A stretch of 64,000 bases of DNA from DASXKD01 sp963734725 (GTDB taxonomy: Bacteria > Actinomycetota > Actinomycetes > Streptosporangiales > Streptosporangiaceae), in the NCBI GenBank assembly GCA_963734725.1, contig CAVTIX010000021.1:229313-293312 (forward strand), in the 5' to 3' direction. Position numbers and translations under genes: made by a program. Positions 44,565 through 52,812 of this stretch are shown here, piece by piece. The notes beneath the pieces are model-generated. The model made no database searches. It was not told the origin of the DNA and worked only from the letters and a program-made list of their open reading frames with translations. Positions within the stretch are counted from its first letter, which is position 1; the number at the start of each line of letters is the position of its first letter.

Positions 44565-46742
44565 ATGCTCGGGACAAGGTTTTCCAGGCCGCTGACGCTG
44601 CTGGCCGCGAGCGCTCTCGCGGTGGGAGTCACCGCGACCGCCGGGGCGGCCGCCTGGCCATCCGCGGGGGCGGGCCGCGCCGCGGCGCGCTTCGATGCGG
44701 GGCAAGCCCGCTGCGCCCTGGGCGCGGGCGGGAAGATCCAGCACGTCATCTACATGATGTTCGACAACACGCACTACACCAGGGACAACCTCAACGTCCC
44801 CAGTGACCTGCAGCAGATGCCGAACTTGCTGAAGTTCCTCACCGGCAACGGCACGCTGATCACCCGTGAGCACACGCCCCTGATCGCGCACACCGCGGAC
44901 GACAGCGTCACGCTGGAGAGCGGCCTGTACGGCGCCGGCCAGGGCATCCCGATCGCCAACGAGTACAACTACTACCAGCCGGACGGGACCACCCACACCG
45001 CGGGCTCGTTCGCCTACTGGACCGACCCGATCGTGGACTACGACACCGGCCTGGCGGGCAAGCCGGTCGGTGACCACACCACGACGATGATCGGTGCGGA
45101 CGGCAAGACGCCGCCGGCCCCCTGGGTCCCCTACACGCGGGCCGGCTGCGACTTCGGCACGGTCGCCAGCGCGAACACCGAACTGGAGAACACCCTCCCC
45201 GACGTGCCGCACGTGTTCGGCGCGAATTCGCCGGAGGCCAAGGAGGCGGCGAACCCGAACCTGCAAAGCAAGGCGACGGCGGACTTCATGGGCCTGGCCG
45301 TGCACTGCGCGCTGGGTTCTGGGGTCTGCGGCGCCGGGTCACGGCCGGACGTGCTGCCCGACGAACCGGGTGGGTATCACAGTTACCGCGCGCTGTATGG
45401 GAGCAAGTTCATCCAGCCGGTGATCAGCCCCAGCGGGCCGGTGCGCAACCTGGCCGGTCAGGTCATCAAGGACTCCAGCGGCAACATCGGCTTCCCCGGC
45501 TATGACGGGATGACCGGCGTCAACTCGCTTGCCTACACCCTCGACATGCAGACGCACGGCATCCCCGTCACCTTCACCTACCTGTCCGACCTGCACGACA
45601 ACTTCAACGGGTCTGGCCCGTTCGGCCCCGGCCAGCCCGGTTACACCCGGCAGCTGCGGGAGGAGAACGCCGCGTTCGGCACGTTCTTCTCCCGCCTCGC
45701 CGCGCACGGCATCACGCCGGCGAACACCCTGTTCGTGGTCACCGCCGACGAGGGCGACCACTTCGTCGGCAGCGCGCCAACCCCGGCGGGCTGCAACGGC
45801 GTGACCGTCCCGTGCCACTACAGCAATATCGGCGAGGTGAACGGCAACCTGACCGGGCTGCTGGCCGCCAAGGGCATCACCACGCCGTTCGACGTCGAGG
45901 CCGACTCCGCGCCCGGCATCTACGTGCACGGCCAGCCGGGCCGGACGAACCCGGCGGTGCGCTCGCTGGAGCGGGCCACCGCCAGGCTGACCGGTGACAA
46001 CCTGGCCTCCGGCCAGACCGAGCACCTCACCAACTACCTGGCCGACCCGGTCGAGCTGAAGGTCCTGCACATGGTCACCGGGGACCCCAAGCGCACCCCC
46101 TCGCTGGTGCTGTTCGGCAACGACAACTTCTGGCTGACCAGCGGCCCGGCCAGCTGCGGGGCGTCGTGCTTCACCCAGCCCAAGGGCACGGACGCGTGGA
46201 ACCACGGCACCACGTCGCCGCAGATCAACACGACCTGGCTGGGCATGGTCGGCCCAGGCGTCGCGCATCTCGGCATCGACAACTCGGTCTGGTCCGACCA
46301 CACCAACACCGAGCCGACCATGATGGCGCTGCTGGGGCTCCGCCCCGGCTACGCACCGGACGGCCGGGTACTTGGGGAGATCATTAGCCCGTCCGCCCTG
46401 CCGGCCGGGATGCGGGCGCACCGTGGCGCCCTGCTCCGACTGGGCCGGGTCTATACCCAGCTGGAAGCGGCGGTCGGGGCGTTCGGCCTGGACACGCTCC
46501 GTGCCTCCACCCATGCATTGGGCAGTAATTCGCCCAGGGACGGTACCTACACCCGGATCGAGAACCAGTTGCAGCGACTCGGCGCCAAGCGAGACACGAC
46601 CGGCGCACGGATGCACGCCCTGCTGCTCAGCGCGGCATTCGACGGCCGCACACTCAACGTCGCGGCGGCACGGGCACTGATCCGGGCCGGCGACCGACTG
46701 CTCGGCCAGGCCGCCGTGCTCGGCGCCGCCGTGCACCAGTGA
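44565..46742 (+). CDS. Secreted phosphoesterase (alkaline phosphatase-like superfamily)
   Basis: 725 residues from ATG 44565, preceded by GGAGGTGACCTA. A Sec signal peptide (FSRPLTLLAASALAVGVTAT, with likely cleavage after AGAAA) leads into a large domain with metal-site-like segments YMMFDNTHYTRDN near the start and FVVTADEGDHFVGSAP and LGIDNSVWSDHTNTEPTMM later. The pattern fits the PF04185-like phosphoesterases of the alkaline phosphatase clan. It should act outside the cell. Paired hairpins follow the stop. Confidence 0.78.
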   Translation: MLGTRFSRPLTLLAASALAVGVTATAGAAAWPSAGAGRAAARFDAGQARCALGAGGKIQHVIYMMFDNTHYTRDNLNVPSDLQQMPNLLKFLTGNGTLITREHTPLIAHTADDSVTLESGLYGAGQGIPIANEYNYYQPDGTTHTAGSFAYWTDPIVDYDTGLAGKPVGDHTTTMIGADGKTPPAPWVPYTRAGCDFGTVASANTELENTLPDVPHVFGANSPEAKEAANPNLQSKATADFMGLAVHCALGSGVCGAGSRPDVLPDEPGGYHSYRALYGSKFIQPVISPSGPVRNLAGQVIKDSSGNIGFPGYDGMTGVNSLAYTLDMQTHGIPVTFTYLSDLHDNFNGSGPFGPGQPGYTRQLREENAAFGTFFSRLAAHGITPANTLFVVTADEGDHFVGSAPTPAGCNGVTVPCHYSNIGEVNGNLTGLLAAKGITTPFDVEADSAPGIYVHGQPGRTNPAVRSLERATARLTGDNLASGQTEHLTNYLADPVELKVLHMVTGDPKRTPSLVLFGNDNFWLTSGPASCGASCFTQPKGTDAWNHGTTSPQINTTWLGMVGPGVAHLGIDNSVWSDHTNTEPTMMALLGLRPGYAPDGRVLGEIISPSALPAGMRAHRGALLRLGRVYTQLEAAVGAFGLDTLRASTHALGSNSPRDGTYTRIENQLQRLGAKRDTTGARMHALLLSAAFDGRTLNVAAARALIRAGDRLLGQAAVLGAAVHQ

Positions 46743-46748
46743 CCGCCC

Positions 46749-46808
46749 GGGCGCTCCCCGGCGCCCTTGATCGCGGGCGATTCCCTGCACGTCGCGGGGA
46801 TCGCCCGC
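46749..46808 (+). terminator. Tandem hairpins after the secreted phosphoesterase
   Basis: GGGCGC-TCCCCG-GCGCCC (46749-46766) is followed by a longer hairpin with arms GCGGGCGAT (46773-46781) and ATCGCCCGC (46800-46808). No U tract follows. Both lie just past the TGA at 46742. Confidence 0.7.
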
Positions 46809-46812
46809 GGTC

Positions 46813-47211
46813 ATGGATGCAGTACCGGTAGACGATGACGAGACAAGCCCGCAACCTGAGTCTCGCCGGTCAGACTCGTTCCTGCTCGCCGAGTGGACGG
46901 CTATCGAGGCGGCATCGCAGCATTCTTCGCCACCCTGGACCATTACGGATGTGGCCGACCTCGCCGAGTTCGTCGCATCCGGCGACACCGGCCCGGACTC
47001 AGGCGACGGGCATATCACCGGCTGGACCTGGAAACCGGTGCCCGAGCCGAAGCTGACCGCGCTCGCCCCACGCGGGCTGGCGTGGGAGATGACCCGCTAC
47101 CAGGCCTACCAAGCGCGGCTCGCGGGCCACCCCATCGGCGAAACCTTCGCCCGGGCCTCGGCGTTCCTCAACCAAGCCGTCGCCGACGCGCCCGCACTCC
47201 CCGACGGCTGA
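46813..47211 (+). CDS. Hypothetical protein, 132 residues
   Basis: ATG 46813 opens an acidic protein (ETSPQPESRRSDSFLLAEWT, then LAWEMTRYQAYQARLAGHPI) with two predicted helices in the second half. It starts five bases after a terminator hairpin and has no ribosome-binding site, so it would need a leaderless transcript. Codon use fits a real gene, but no family is recognised. Confidence 0.45.
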   Translation: MDAVPVDDDETSPQPESRRSDSFLLAEWTAIEAASQHSSPPWTITDVADLAEFVASGDTGPDSGDGHITGWTWKPVPEPKLTALAPRGLAWEMTRYQAYQARLAGHPIGETFARASAFLNQAVADAPALPDG

Positions 47212-47347
47212 CGGGCACGCCTCACATGGAAACCGGCGGCCCAAGGACGAACGGCAGCCGCCGCCCGGGCTTGGCGCCTAGGGTCGGGGCTGAGCTGGTG
47301 GCACCAGCCTGCTCAGCGCCCGCGCGCCAGCCGGATGAGGTCAGCTG

Positions 47348-48082
47348 TCACGACGGCAGGTCGCCGCCCACGATGGCCACCAGCCGGGCGACGGGCATCG
47401 CGATCGAGCGCACCAGCCACAGCGCGACGCCGATGCCGATGGTGAGCGCGGCCAGCAGGCAGGCGATCAGGATCGTCACCGACCGAGACGACGCAGCCGC
47501 GACCGAACTCCGCGCCGACTGGATCGAGCTGGCGCCCAGCGCCTGCGCCCGGGCCAGCGACCGCTCGTAGGTTTTGCGCAGCGCCCGGTCCGGTCCCAGC
47601 GAAGCCGTCACGGCGCCGCGGTGGTCACCGGCCTGGAAGGTCGCAAATTCGCCGTGCACCGCCTGCACCCAGCGCTGGAAGGCTGCGCGCGCCTGGGTGA
47701 TCGCCTCGCGCTGAGCGGGGCCATCGGCCGCGCTCACCGCCTCGGCGAAGGCCGCCCGGGCGCCGCTCATCCGGTGTCCGGCTTCGCCGATGAACCCCGG
47801 GTTACCGGTCAGCAGGAAGCCGCGCTCGTCGTTGGCGATGCTCTTGGCGCCGAGCGCCGCTGCCGCGACCGCGCTGGCGTAGGACACGTCGCGGCCGTTG
47901 AGGCGCGCCTCGCCGGCCTTCAGCCCCACGACCAGGACGATTGCCACCAGCATGCAGACCACCAGCAGGCCAACAAGGCCCCCGGCGCCGAGCACCACCT
48001 GGAACCCCACCGGCAGACGGGGCCGCGTGCTCCCCGGCAGAGCCCGCGAACTCGCGTCGTGTTCTGACACCTCTCCCCCCAA
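47348..48082 (-). CDS. Chemoreceptor-like sensor stub (no signalling domain)
   Basis: 244 residues: a transmembrane helix (residues 30-52), an extracytoplasmic helical domain of the CHASE3/4HB type (KSIANDERGFLLTGNPGF, then WVQAVHGEFATFQAGDH), a second transmembrane helix (about 205-227) and the first residues of a HAMP domain (SIAMPVARL). The coiled-coil methyl-accepting or kinase output domain is missing. The start is TTG 48082 or GTG 48070, both near GGGGGGAG. It is either a truncated gene or a free-standing sensor. Confidence 0.65.
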   Translation of the reverse strand: MGGEVSEHDASSRALPGSTRPRLPVGFQVVLGAGGLVGLLVVCMLVAIVLVVGLKAGEARLNGRDVSYASAVAAAALGAKSIANDERGFLLTGNPGFIGEAGHRMSGARAAFAEAVSAADGPAQREAITQARAAFQRWVQAVHGEFATFQAGDHRGAVTASLGPDRALRKTYERSLARAQALGASSIQSARSSVAAASSRSVTILIACLLAALTIGIGVALWLVRSIAMPVARLVAIVGGDLPS

Positions 48083-48204
48083 TGTTCCATCGCGATCATG
48101 CCGAAAGGCCGGGCGCCAAATCCGACACCCGCGCCGCGGCTGGGCAGATTCTCATGGTCCGTCCACCGGGATGCACGGGTCAACAACTGGCCGCCCCGGC
48201 ACCG

Positions 48205-48462
48205 AAACGACCAGATCCACGGCGTTGGCAACGCGCCGCACCCCAGCTCCCGGGACCTGGTGCACCGCTTCTACCAGGAGCAGCACCGGCTCAACGGCGG
48301 CCGGCGGAACCGGTATGTGACCGGCAGCGACGCGGTTGCCCCGGCATAGGCGTATACGCCACTCGCTCGCTGCCCATCTACGCCTACCTGCACCAACACA
48401 GCCACCCGCACCACACGATCGTCAACAGCTTCTTCCAGGCAGCCTTGCGCGGCTCGCGCGCC
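48205..48462 (+). pseudogene. Phosphoesterase (PF04185) gene fragment
   Basis: Plus-strand sequence encodes SRDLVHRFYQEQHRLNGG, then RNRYVTGSDAV, and in a second frame SLPIYAYLHQHSHPHHTI with SFFQAALRGS. These are consecutive segments of phospholipase C/acid phosphatase-type phosphoesterases. Frameshifts and missing ends show it is a remnant unrelated in position to the two intact family members. Confidence 0.6.
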
Positions 48463-48657
48463 AGGCACAGGCCGGCCCGGCAGCGGCATACGGATACTCC
48501 TGGCCCTGTCCGCGCTGGCTCAACCGCGTCCCGAACCGGCTGATCTGCGCGCCCTCACGTCCGCAGCCAACCCTTCGCTCAGTCGCTCCGAATCGGCAGG
48601 ACCCGCCGGATCGTGTGGATGGCGCGCAGAAGAGGCGAGGGGTGCTGGCTGCCGTCC

Positions 48658-49584
48658 TCACCCGCGGGCATCCGCGACTTCGATGATCACCTTACCGGGG
48701 GCCGGGCGCGCCCGCTGAGCGGCGAATGCGTCCGGCAGGGCGCTGAGCGGAAATACCTGGCTGACGGCAGCGGTTAGCTGCCCGCGGTCTACGAGGCTGG
48801 CCAGCTCGCGGAGCTGTGCGCCGTCCGGCTCGACAACGAAGTAATGGCTGCGGACATCGTCTCGTCCGCCGTGCCCCTCAGGCTCGTCCGCGATGGCCAC
48901 CAGGATCCCGCCGGGGCGCAGCACCCGCCAGGACCGGGCCATGGTGTCGCCGCCGACCGGATCGATCACGACGTCAACACCGCTGAGCTGATCTTCGAAC
49001 CTGTCCGCATAGTCAATGACCTGCTCGGCACCGAGGCTAGCGACATACCCGGCGTCGCGGGCGGACGCCGTCGCAGATACCTGCGCGCCGTGCGCCGCGG
49101 CGAGCTGGACGGCGTAGGCGCCAACGCCCCCCGCACCGCCGTGCACCAGGACATGCTGACCGGGCCGCAGCCGCGCATGGCTGTGCAGGGCCTGCCACGC
49201 GGTGAGCCCGCCGAGCGGGATGGCTGCCGCGGCAATATGGCCAGTCGCTGCCGGTTTCGCCGCTAGATCCGCAGCCGGGACGGTCGTGTACTCGGCGGCG
49301 GCACCCGGCCGGTCGAACCCAATCAGCCCGAACACCTCATCGCCGTCCCGCCACCCGCTCCCCCCAGGCCCGGCGCCGGCCACCACACCGGACAGATCGT
49401 GGCACGGGATGACCGGCCATGCCTCTGGCCAAGTCAGCTCCCCCGCGGTGACGGCGGTGGCCCGAACCTGCACCAGCACCTCCCCGGGGCCCGGCAGGGG
49501 GACCGGCACGCTGTCATACCGCAGGCTGGCCGGGTCGGCGCTGAAGGCGCGCATGGCCCGCATCGTGTCAGGAGCGCTGTTCAT
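48658..49584 (-). CDS. Zinc-type/quinone oxidoreductase (MDR superfamily)
   Basis: 308 residues from ATG 49584 (GTGAGGA upstream). GroES-like N-terminal domain (PGPGEVLVQVRATAVTAGEL) and Rossmann domain with VLVHGGAGGVGAYAVQLA, then GAEQVIDY and IDPVGGDTMA. The zinc-binding cysteines of alcohol dehydrogenases are absent, so it is nearer to NADPH:quinone reductases. Substrate unknown. Confidence 0.88.
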   Translation of the reverse strand: MNSAPDTMRAMRAFSADPASLRYDSVPVPLPGPGEVLVQVRATAVTAGELTWPEAWPVIPCHDLSGVVAGAGPGGSGWRDGDEVFGLIGFDRPGAAAEYTTVPAADLAAKPAATGHIAAAAIPLGGLTAWQALHSHARLRPGQHVLVHGGAGGVGAYAVQLAAAHGAQVSATASARDAGYVASLGAEQVIDYADRFEDQLSGVDVVIDPVGGDTMARSWRVLRPGGILVAIADEPEGHGGRDDVRSHYFVVEPDGAQLRELASLVDRGQLTAAVSQVFPLSALPDAFAAQRARPAPGKVIIEVADARG

Positions 49585-49974
49585 GGCAATATTCCTCACC
49601 GTTGCTGGCCGGGCGAAGTGCAGGTGCGCCGCGTCCGCGGAACGCGGCACTTTGCCTGGTATTGATGATCCCGCAAGCCGGGACCTTGACGGCCTGCAGG
49701 TCGCCGCGTGCCAGCAACGGCAATCACGCTCCCCCCCCCGGCTCCAGGCGCAGCAGTTCCGGTCAGCCATCTTCCGCCAAGCGCAGCGGCCGGACGGACG
49801 CGCACGCCCGGTACCGATCCAGGACATACTGCCCGCCCCGAGCTGGCATCACGCCAAGTGAGGGAGGCGTTAAGGAAACGCACGCCGAGCCGCCTTATCG
49901 GCTGCACGGCCAAGATTGGTGAGGTAGGCGGCTGCGCCGATTGGGTGATCGGCGCGCTGGTCCGTGGCGCGGTC
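49585..49974. other. Intergenic region without a supported gene
   Basis: About 390 bases between the oxidoreductase start and the glycosylase fragment. It contains a run of ten C residues near 49729. No gene is supported. Confidence 0.35.
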
Positions 49975-50258
49975 TGATCGATCTTGGTCTCGGTGCCCCC
50001 GAGGACGCCGTCCAGCGCGTCCTGCAGGTCAAGGGCCTTGGCCCGTTCGCCGCCGAGCTGGTCGTGGTCCGCGGCGCGAACGCCCCTGACGCGCTGCCCC
50101 ATCACGAACGCCGGCTGGACGCCGAGATCGCCGAGCGGTACGGCCCCGGCCGCACCCTGGCCGACGTCTCGCAGGCGTGGCGGCCCTACCGCACCTGGGC
50201 CGCCGTGCACCTGCGCGGGCTGCGCGAGCAGCGCACCGGCGAGATCTCCGGCCGCTGA
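49975..50258 (+). pseudogene. C-terminal fragment of a DNA-3-methyladenine glycosylase (AlkA/HhH-GPD)
   Basis: The frame encodes LQVKGLGPFAAELVVVRGAN, then APDALPHHERRLDAEIAERY and WRPYRTWAAVHLR. This is the HhH motif and C-terminal helices of an HhH-GPD base-excision glycosylase, with an Asp position in the APDALP segment. The N-terminal two thirds are missing. Confidence 0.65.
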
Positions 50259-50691
50259 GCCACCCGGTACGCCCGGACACGCTCAGTGGCCATGCCTTGA
50301 ACCGCTGAGCTGCGCTAACCGCCGTTCTGCGTGCCGAGCGAGACGTGACAGCGTAACCCGCGCCTGGCGCAGAACGGGGTGTTCTGGCGTGGCGGGGAAG
50401 CTGGTGCAGTTGGCCTGCCGTCACCGGGCATTTCATCGGGCGGGTCTTACGGGACAGTCGGTGGATGATCGCGCGGCGGCAGCCTTGTGCATGATCGGGA
50501 TGCGCGCAGCGGGCGCCCTGACCGGGCGACCCGGCTCGATCCGGTTCTCCGGGGTCGCGGCCTGCCGTGAAGGTACGAGTGTCCGGCCCCGCCTGGAGCC
50601 CCTCCAGAAGCCACAACGTCACTTTGCGGTCGGCCCGGGGAGGGGGGTGATTCGTTACCACCCTGACAGAGTTCGAGCTTAGGCTGCCGAG
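50259..50691. other. Intergenic region without a supported gene
   Basis: About 430 bases before the hemerythrin gene. Frames on both strands lack recognisable content. The last 40 bases may hold the hemerythrin promoter, but no clear hexamers stand out. Confidence 0.35.
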
Positions 50692-51339
50692 ATGGCTGAG
50701 ATGAGCATGAACCGGGTGATCCATGCAGCCGTCCGCCGTGACCTGGATCGATTCACCACCGCGCTGAGCACGCTCGACGGCGGCGACCAGCGGCGGGCCT
50801 GGCAGGTGTCGGCTGCCTGGGCCAACTTCTGCGAGCAGCTCACCCGGCACCACTCCAGCGAGCACCGCATCGCCTGGCCGGCGCTGCGCAAGGCGGGCAT
50901 CAGCGATGACCTGCTGGCCCAGTTCGACGCCGAGCACGACCGGATGGCAGCGGCGCTTGAGTCGGCCGACCAGGCGATGAAGTCGTTGCGCGGCACGCCC
51001 AGCGCGGAGAACGTTAAGGCCGCCCGCGAGGCGGTGGCCACGCTGCGCGCCACCACGACCGAGCATCTCGATCACGAAGAGGCCGAGCTTGAGCCGTTCT
51101 ACCTCGAGCACGCGCACACGCCGGAGATGAAGGCGATGGGCCGCGCGTTCGGGCGCGAGTACAAGCCGCCGGAGGCCGGCACGTATTTCGCCTGGCTGCA
51201 GGACGGCGCCAGCAGCGACGAGTGGGCCGGGCTGCGGCAGAACGTGCCGGGACCGGTTGTCGCGATCATCGGCCAAGTCTTCGGCGGCAAGTACCGCCGC
51301 ACCGTCGCCCCGGCGTGGCGGGAAGGGCGAACCCCTTAA
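50692..51339 (+). CDS. Hemerythrin-like (HHE) domain protein
   Basis: 215 residues. Metal-ligand pattern of hemerythrin-type di-iron proteins: NRVIHAAVRRD, then LTRHHSSEHRIAWPAL, FDAEHDRM and EHLDHEEAELEPFY. It probably binds a di-iron centre and senses or handles oxygen or nitric oxide; the C-terminal 70 residues are an extra helical region. The start is ATG 50692 or ATG 50701. Confidence 0.85.
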   Translation: MAEMSMNRVIHAAVRRDLDRFTTALSTLDGGDQRRAWQVSAAWANFCEQLTRHHSSEHRIAWPALRKAGISDDLLAQFDAEHDRMAAALESADQAMKSLRGTPSAENVKAAREAVATLRATTTEHLDHEEAELEPFYLEHAHTPEMKAMGRAFGREYKPPEAGTYFAWLQDGASSDEWAGLRQNVPGPVVAIIGQVFGGKYRRTVAPAWREGRTP

Positions 51340-51587
51340 GTCTCGCTCGTCCCGAGCGTCGCACAGCAGTCCGCACGGTAATGGGTGGCACAGACGCTGG
51401 CATCCGCAAGGTGGAACCGCCTCAGGCAGGCCGGAGCCAAGCCGCCGGCGTCGTGGCAGACAGGCACGTGGATCACGCCTACTGGCTGGAACGATCCACC
51501 AGGGCGCCGATCGCAGGCCGGTTCATCCGCGCCGGCCGGCCGGTTCTGCCCATCATGGCCCGGCCCGGCCTGCCCCGGAACCTCGGC

Positions 51588-51833
51588 CTAATCGGAGCAG
51601 GCGCAGTCCGGGCCGCAAGGGACGCCGAACCGCAGCCGGACGGTGCCCGCGGCCTGGCGGCCGGTCCAGGCCCGGTCTTTGACGTGATGCTCACCCTCGC
51701 CGCCGTGATCGGCGCGGTGGCAGCGCCAATACCCATCCGAGTCCATAAGCGCTTCGGCGCACCGTCCCGGGACGAGCGGAAGAATATGCACCGGCGCGTA
51801 GGCGTCGTGGATACGCTCCTGGTCCTGATTCAT
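51588..51833 (-). CDS. Small Cys/His-rich protein (81 residues)
   Basis: ATG 51833 with GGGGGAG two bases upstream. The sequence has LVPGRCAEALMDSDGYWRC followed by HRADHGGEGEHHV, then a C-terminal CGPDCACSD. The spacing of Cys and His suggests a metal-binding knuckle. No family could be named. The strong ribosome-binding site supports expression. Confidence 0.5.
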   Translation of the reverse strand: MNQDQERIHDAYAPVHILPLVPGRCAEALMDSDGYWRCHRADHGGEGEHHVKDRAWTGRQAAGTVRLRFGVPCGPDCACSD

Positions 51834-52263
51834 GGCTCCCCCTGATGGTTGAGCCTAATCGCTGCGCACAGGTGCTGCGATGCTGTCCCGGGCGCGCAGG
51901 GCAGCACCCGGACGCCGGCCCCGCGCAAAGCTGATGCCTGGCTCGCTCGCTCTCAACTCGTCAGCGCTCGTGCTCGCGCTGGCCGTGCCCGTAATCGGCT
52001 GACGCCCTGTGACCGTCATTCGATCCAACCGTGCGCGCATCGCCGCCGTTATGCACTGTGATCATGATCTGCTGGCGTCTGTCGACAGCGCGCCGGAATG
52101 GGTGATCTGGGTGGTCGCGCGTCGCGAGGCCGGTCACCGGGCCCGGGGCTTATTGATCGGTGGCGTTCGCGTGGCACTCGTCGTGGCGGCGCACCCACAT
52201 CTGGGGCGGGTCGCCCTCGTTGCGGCCGAGCGGGGCGCGGTCGAGGAAGCCGTAGTAGCGCCG

Positions 52264-52661
52264 ACCAGGTCATCGACTACACCCGGGAGGACTTCGCCGA
52301 CGGCCGCCAGCACTACGACCTGATCCTCGACATCGGCGGCAACAGCCGCCTGTCACGGCTGCGGCGGGCACTCACCCCCACCGGGACGCTCGTGATCGCG
52401 GGCGGCGAAGGCGCCAAGTGGACCGGGGTCGGGCGGCAGCTTCGTGCGCTCGCGCTCTCGCCGGTGGTTCCCCAGCGGCTGACCATGTACGTCTCCAGCA
52501 CTAACAAGCGTCAGGCTGACCTCGAAGCCCTGCGCCAGCACATCGAGGCCGGTCACCTCACGCCCATCGTGGGCAAGAACTACCCGCTCGCCCAAGTGCC
52601 CGAGGCCATACGCCACCTGGAAGGCGGCCGCGCCCAAGGAAAGATCGCCGTCACCGTCTGA
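52264..52661 (+). pseudogene. C-terminal fragment of a zinc-type alcohol dehydrogenase
   Basis: Sequence from DQVIDYTREDFADGRQHYDL through LTPTGTLVIAGGEGAKW to IRHLEGGRAQGKIAVTV is the second half of an MDR-family oxidoreductase. The GroES-like domain and nucleotide-binding glycines are absent and unrelated frame precedes it. It is a different family member from the intact gene at 48658-49584. Confidence 0.7.
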
Positions 52662-52812
52662 AGCTCGCATTCCATAGCCTCGGCCCCCATGGGTGGGATG
52701 TTCGGCGCCGCGATGAGCAACGCTCGGCCTCGAGCGGGCGAACGCTCACCGCCTTCGAAGCCGTCGCCACTCGCACAGATACGCGCCTCGCAGCGCCTGT
52801 CCGTGGAGGCGG

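Noticed and set aside
50029..51276. 415-codon minus-strand frame opposite the hemerythrin gene
   Set aside because: Shadow frame; the plus strand has the complete HHE ligand pattern.
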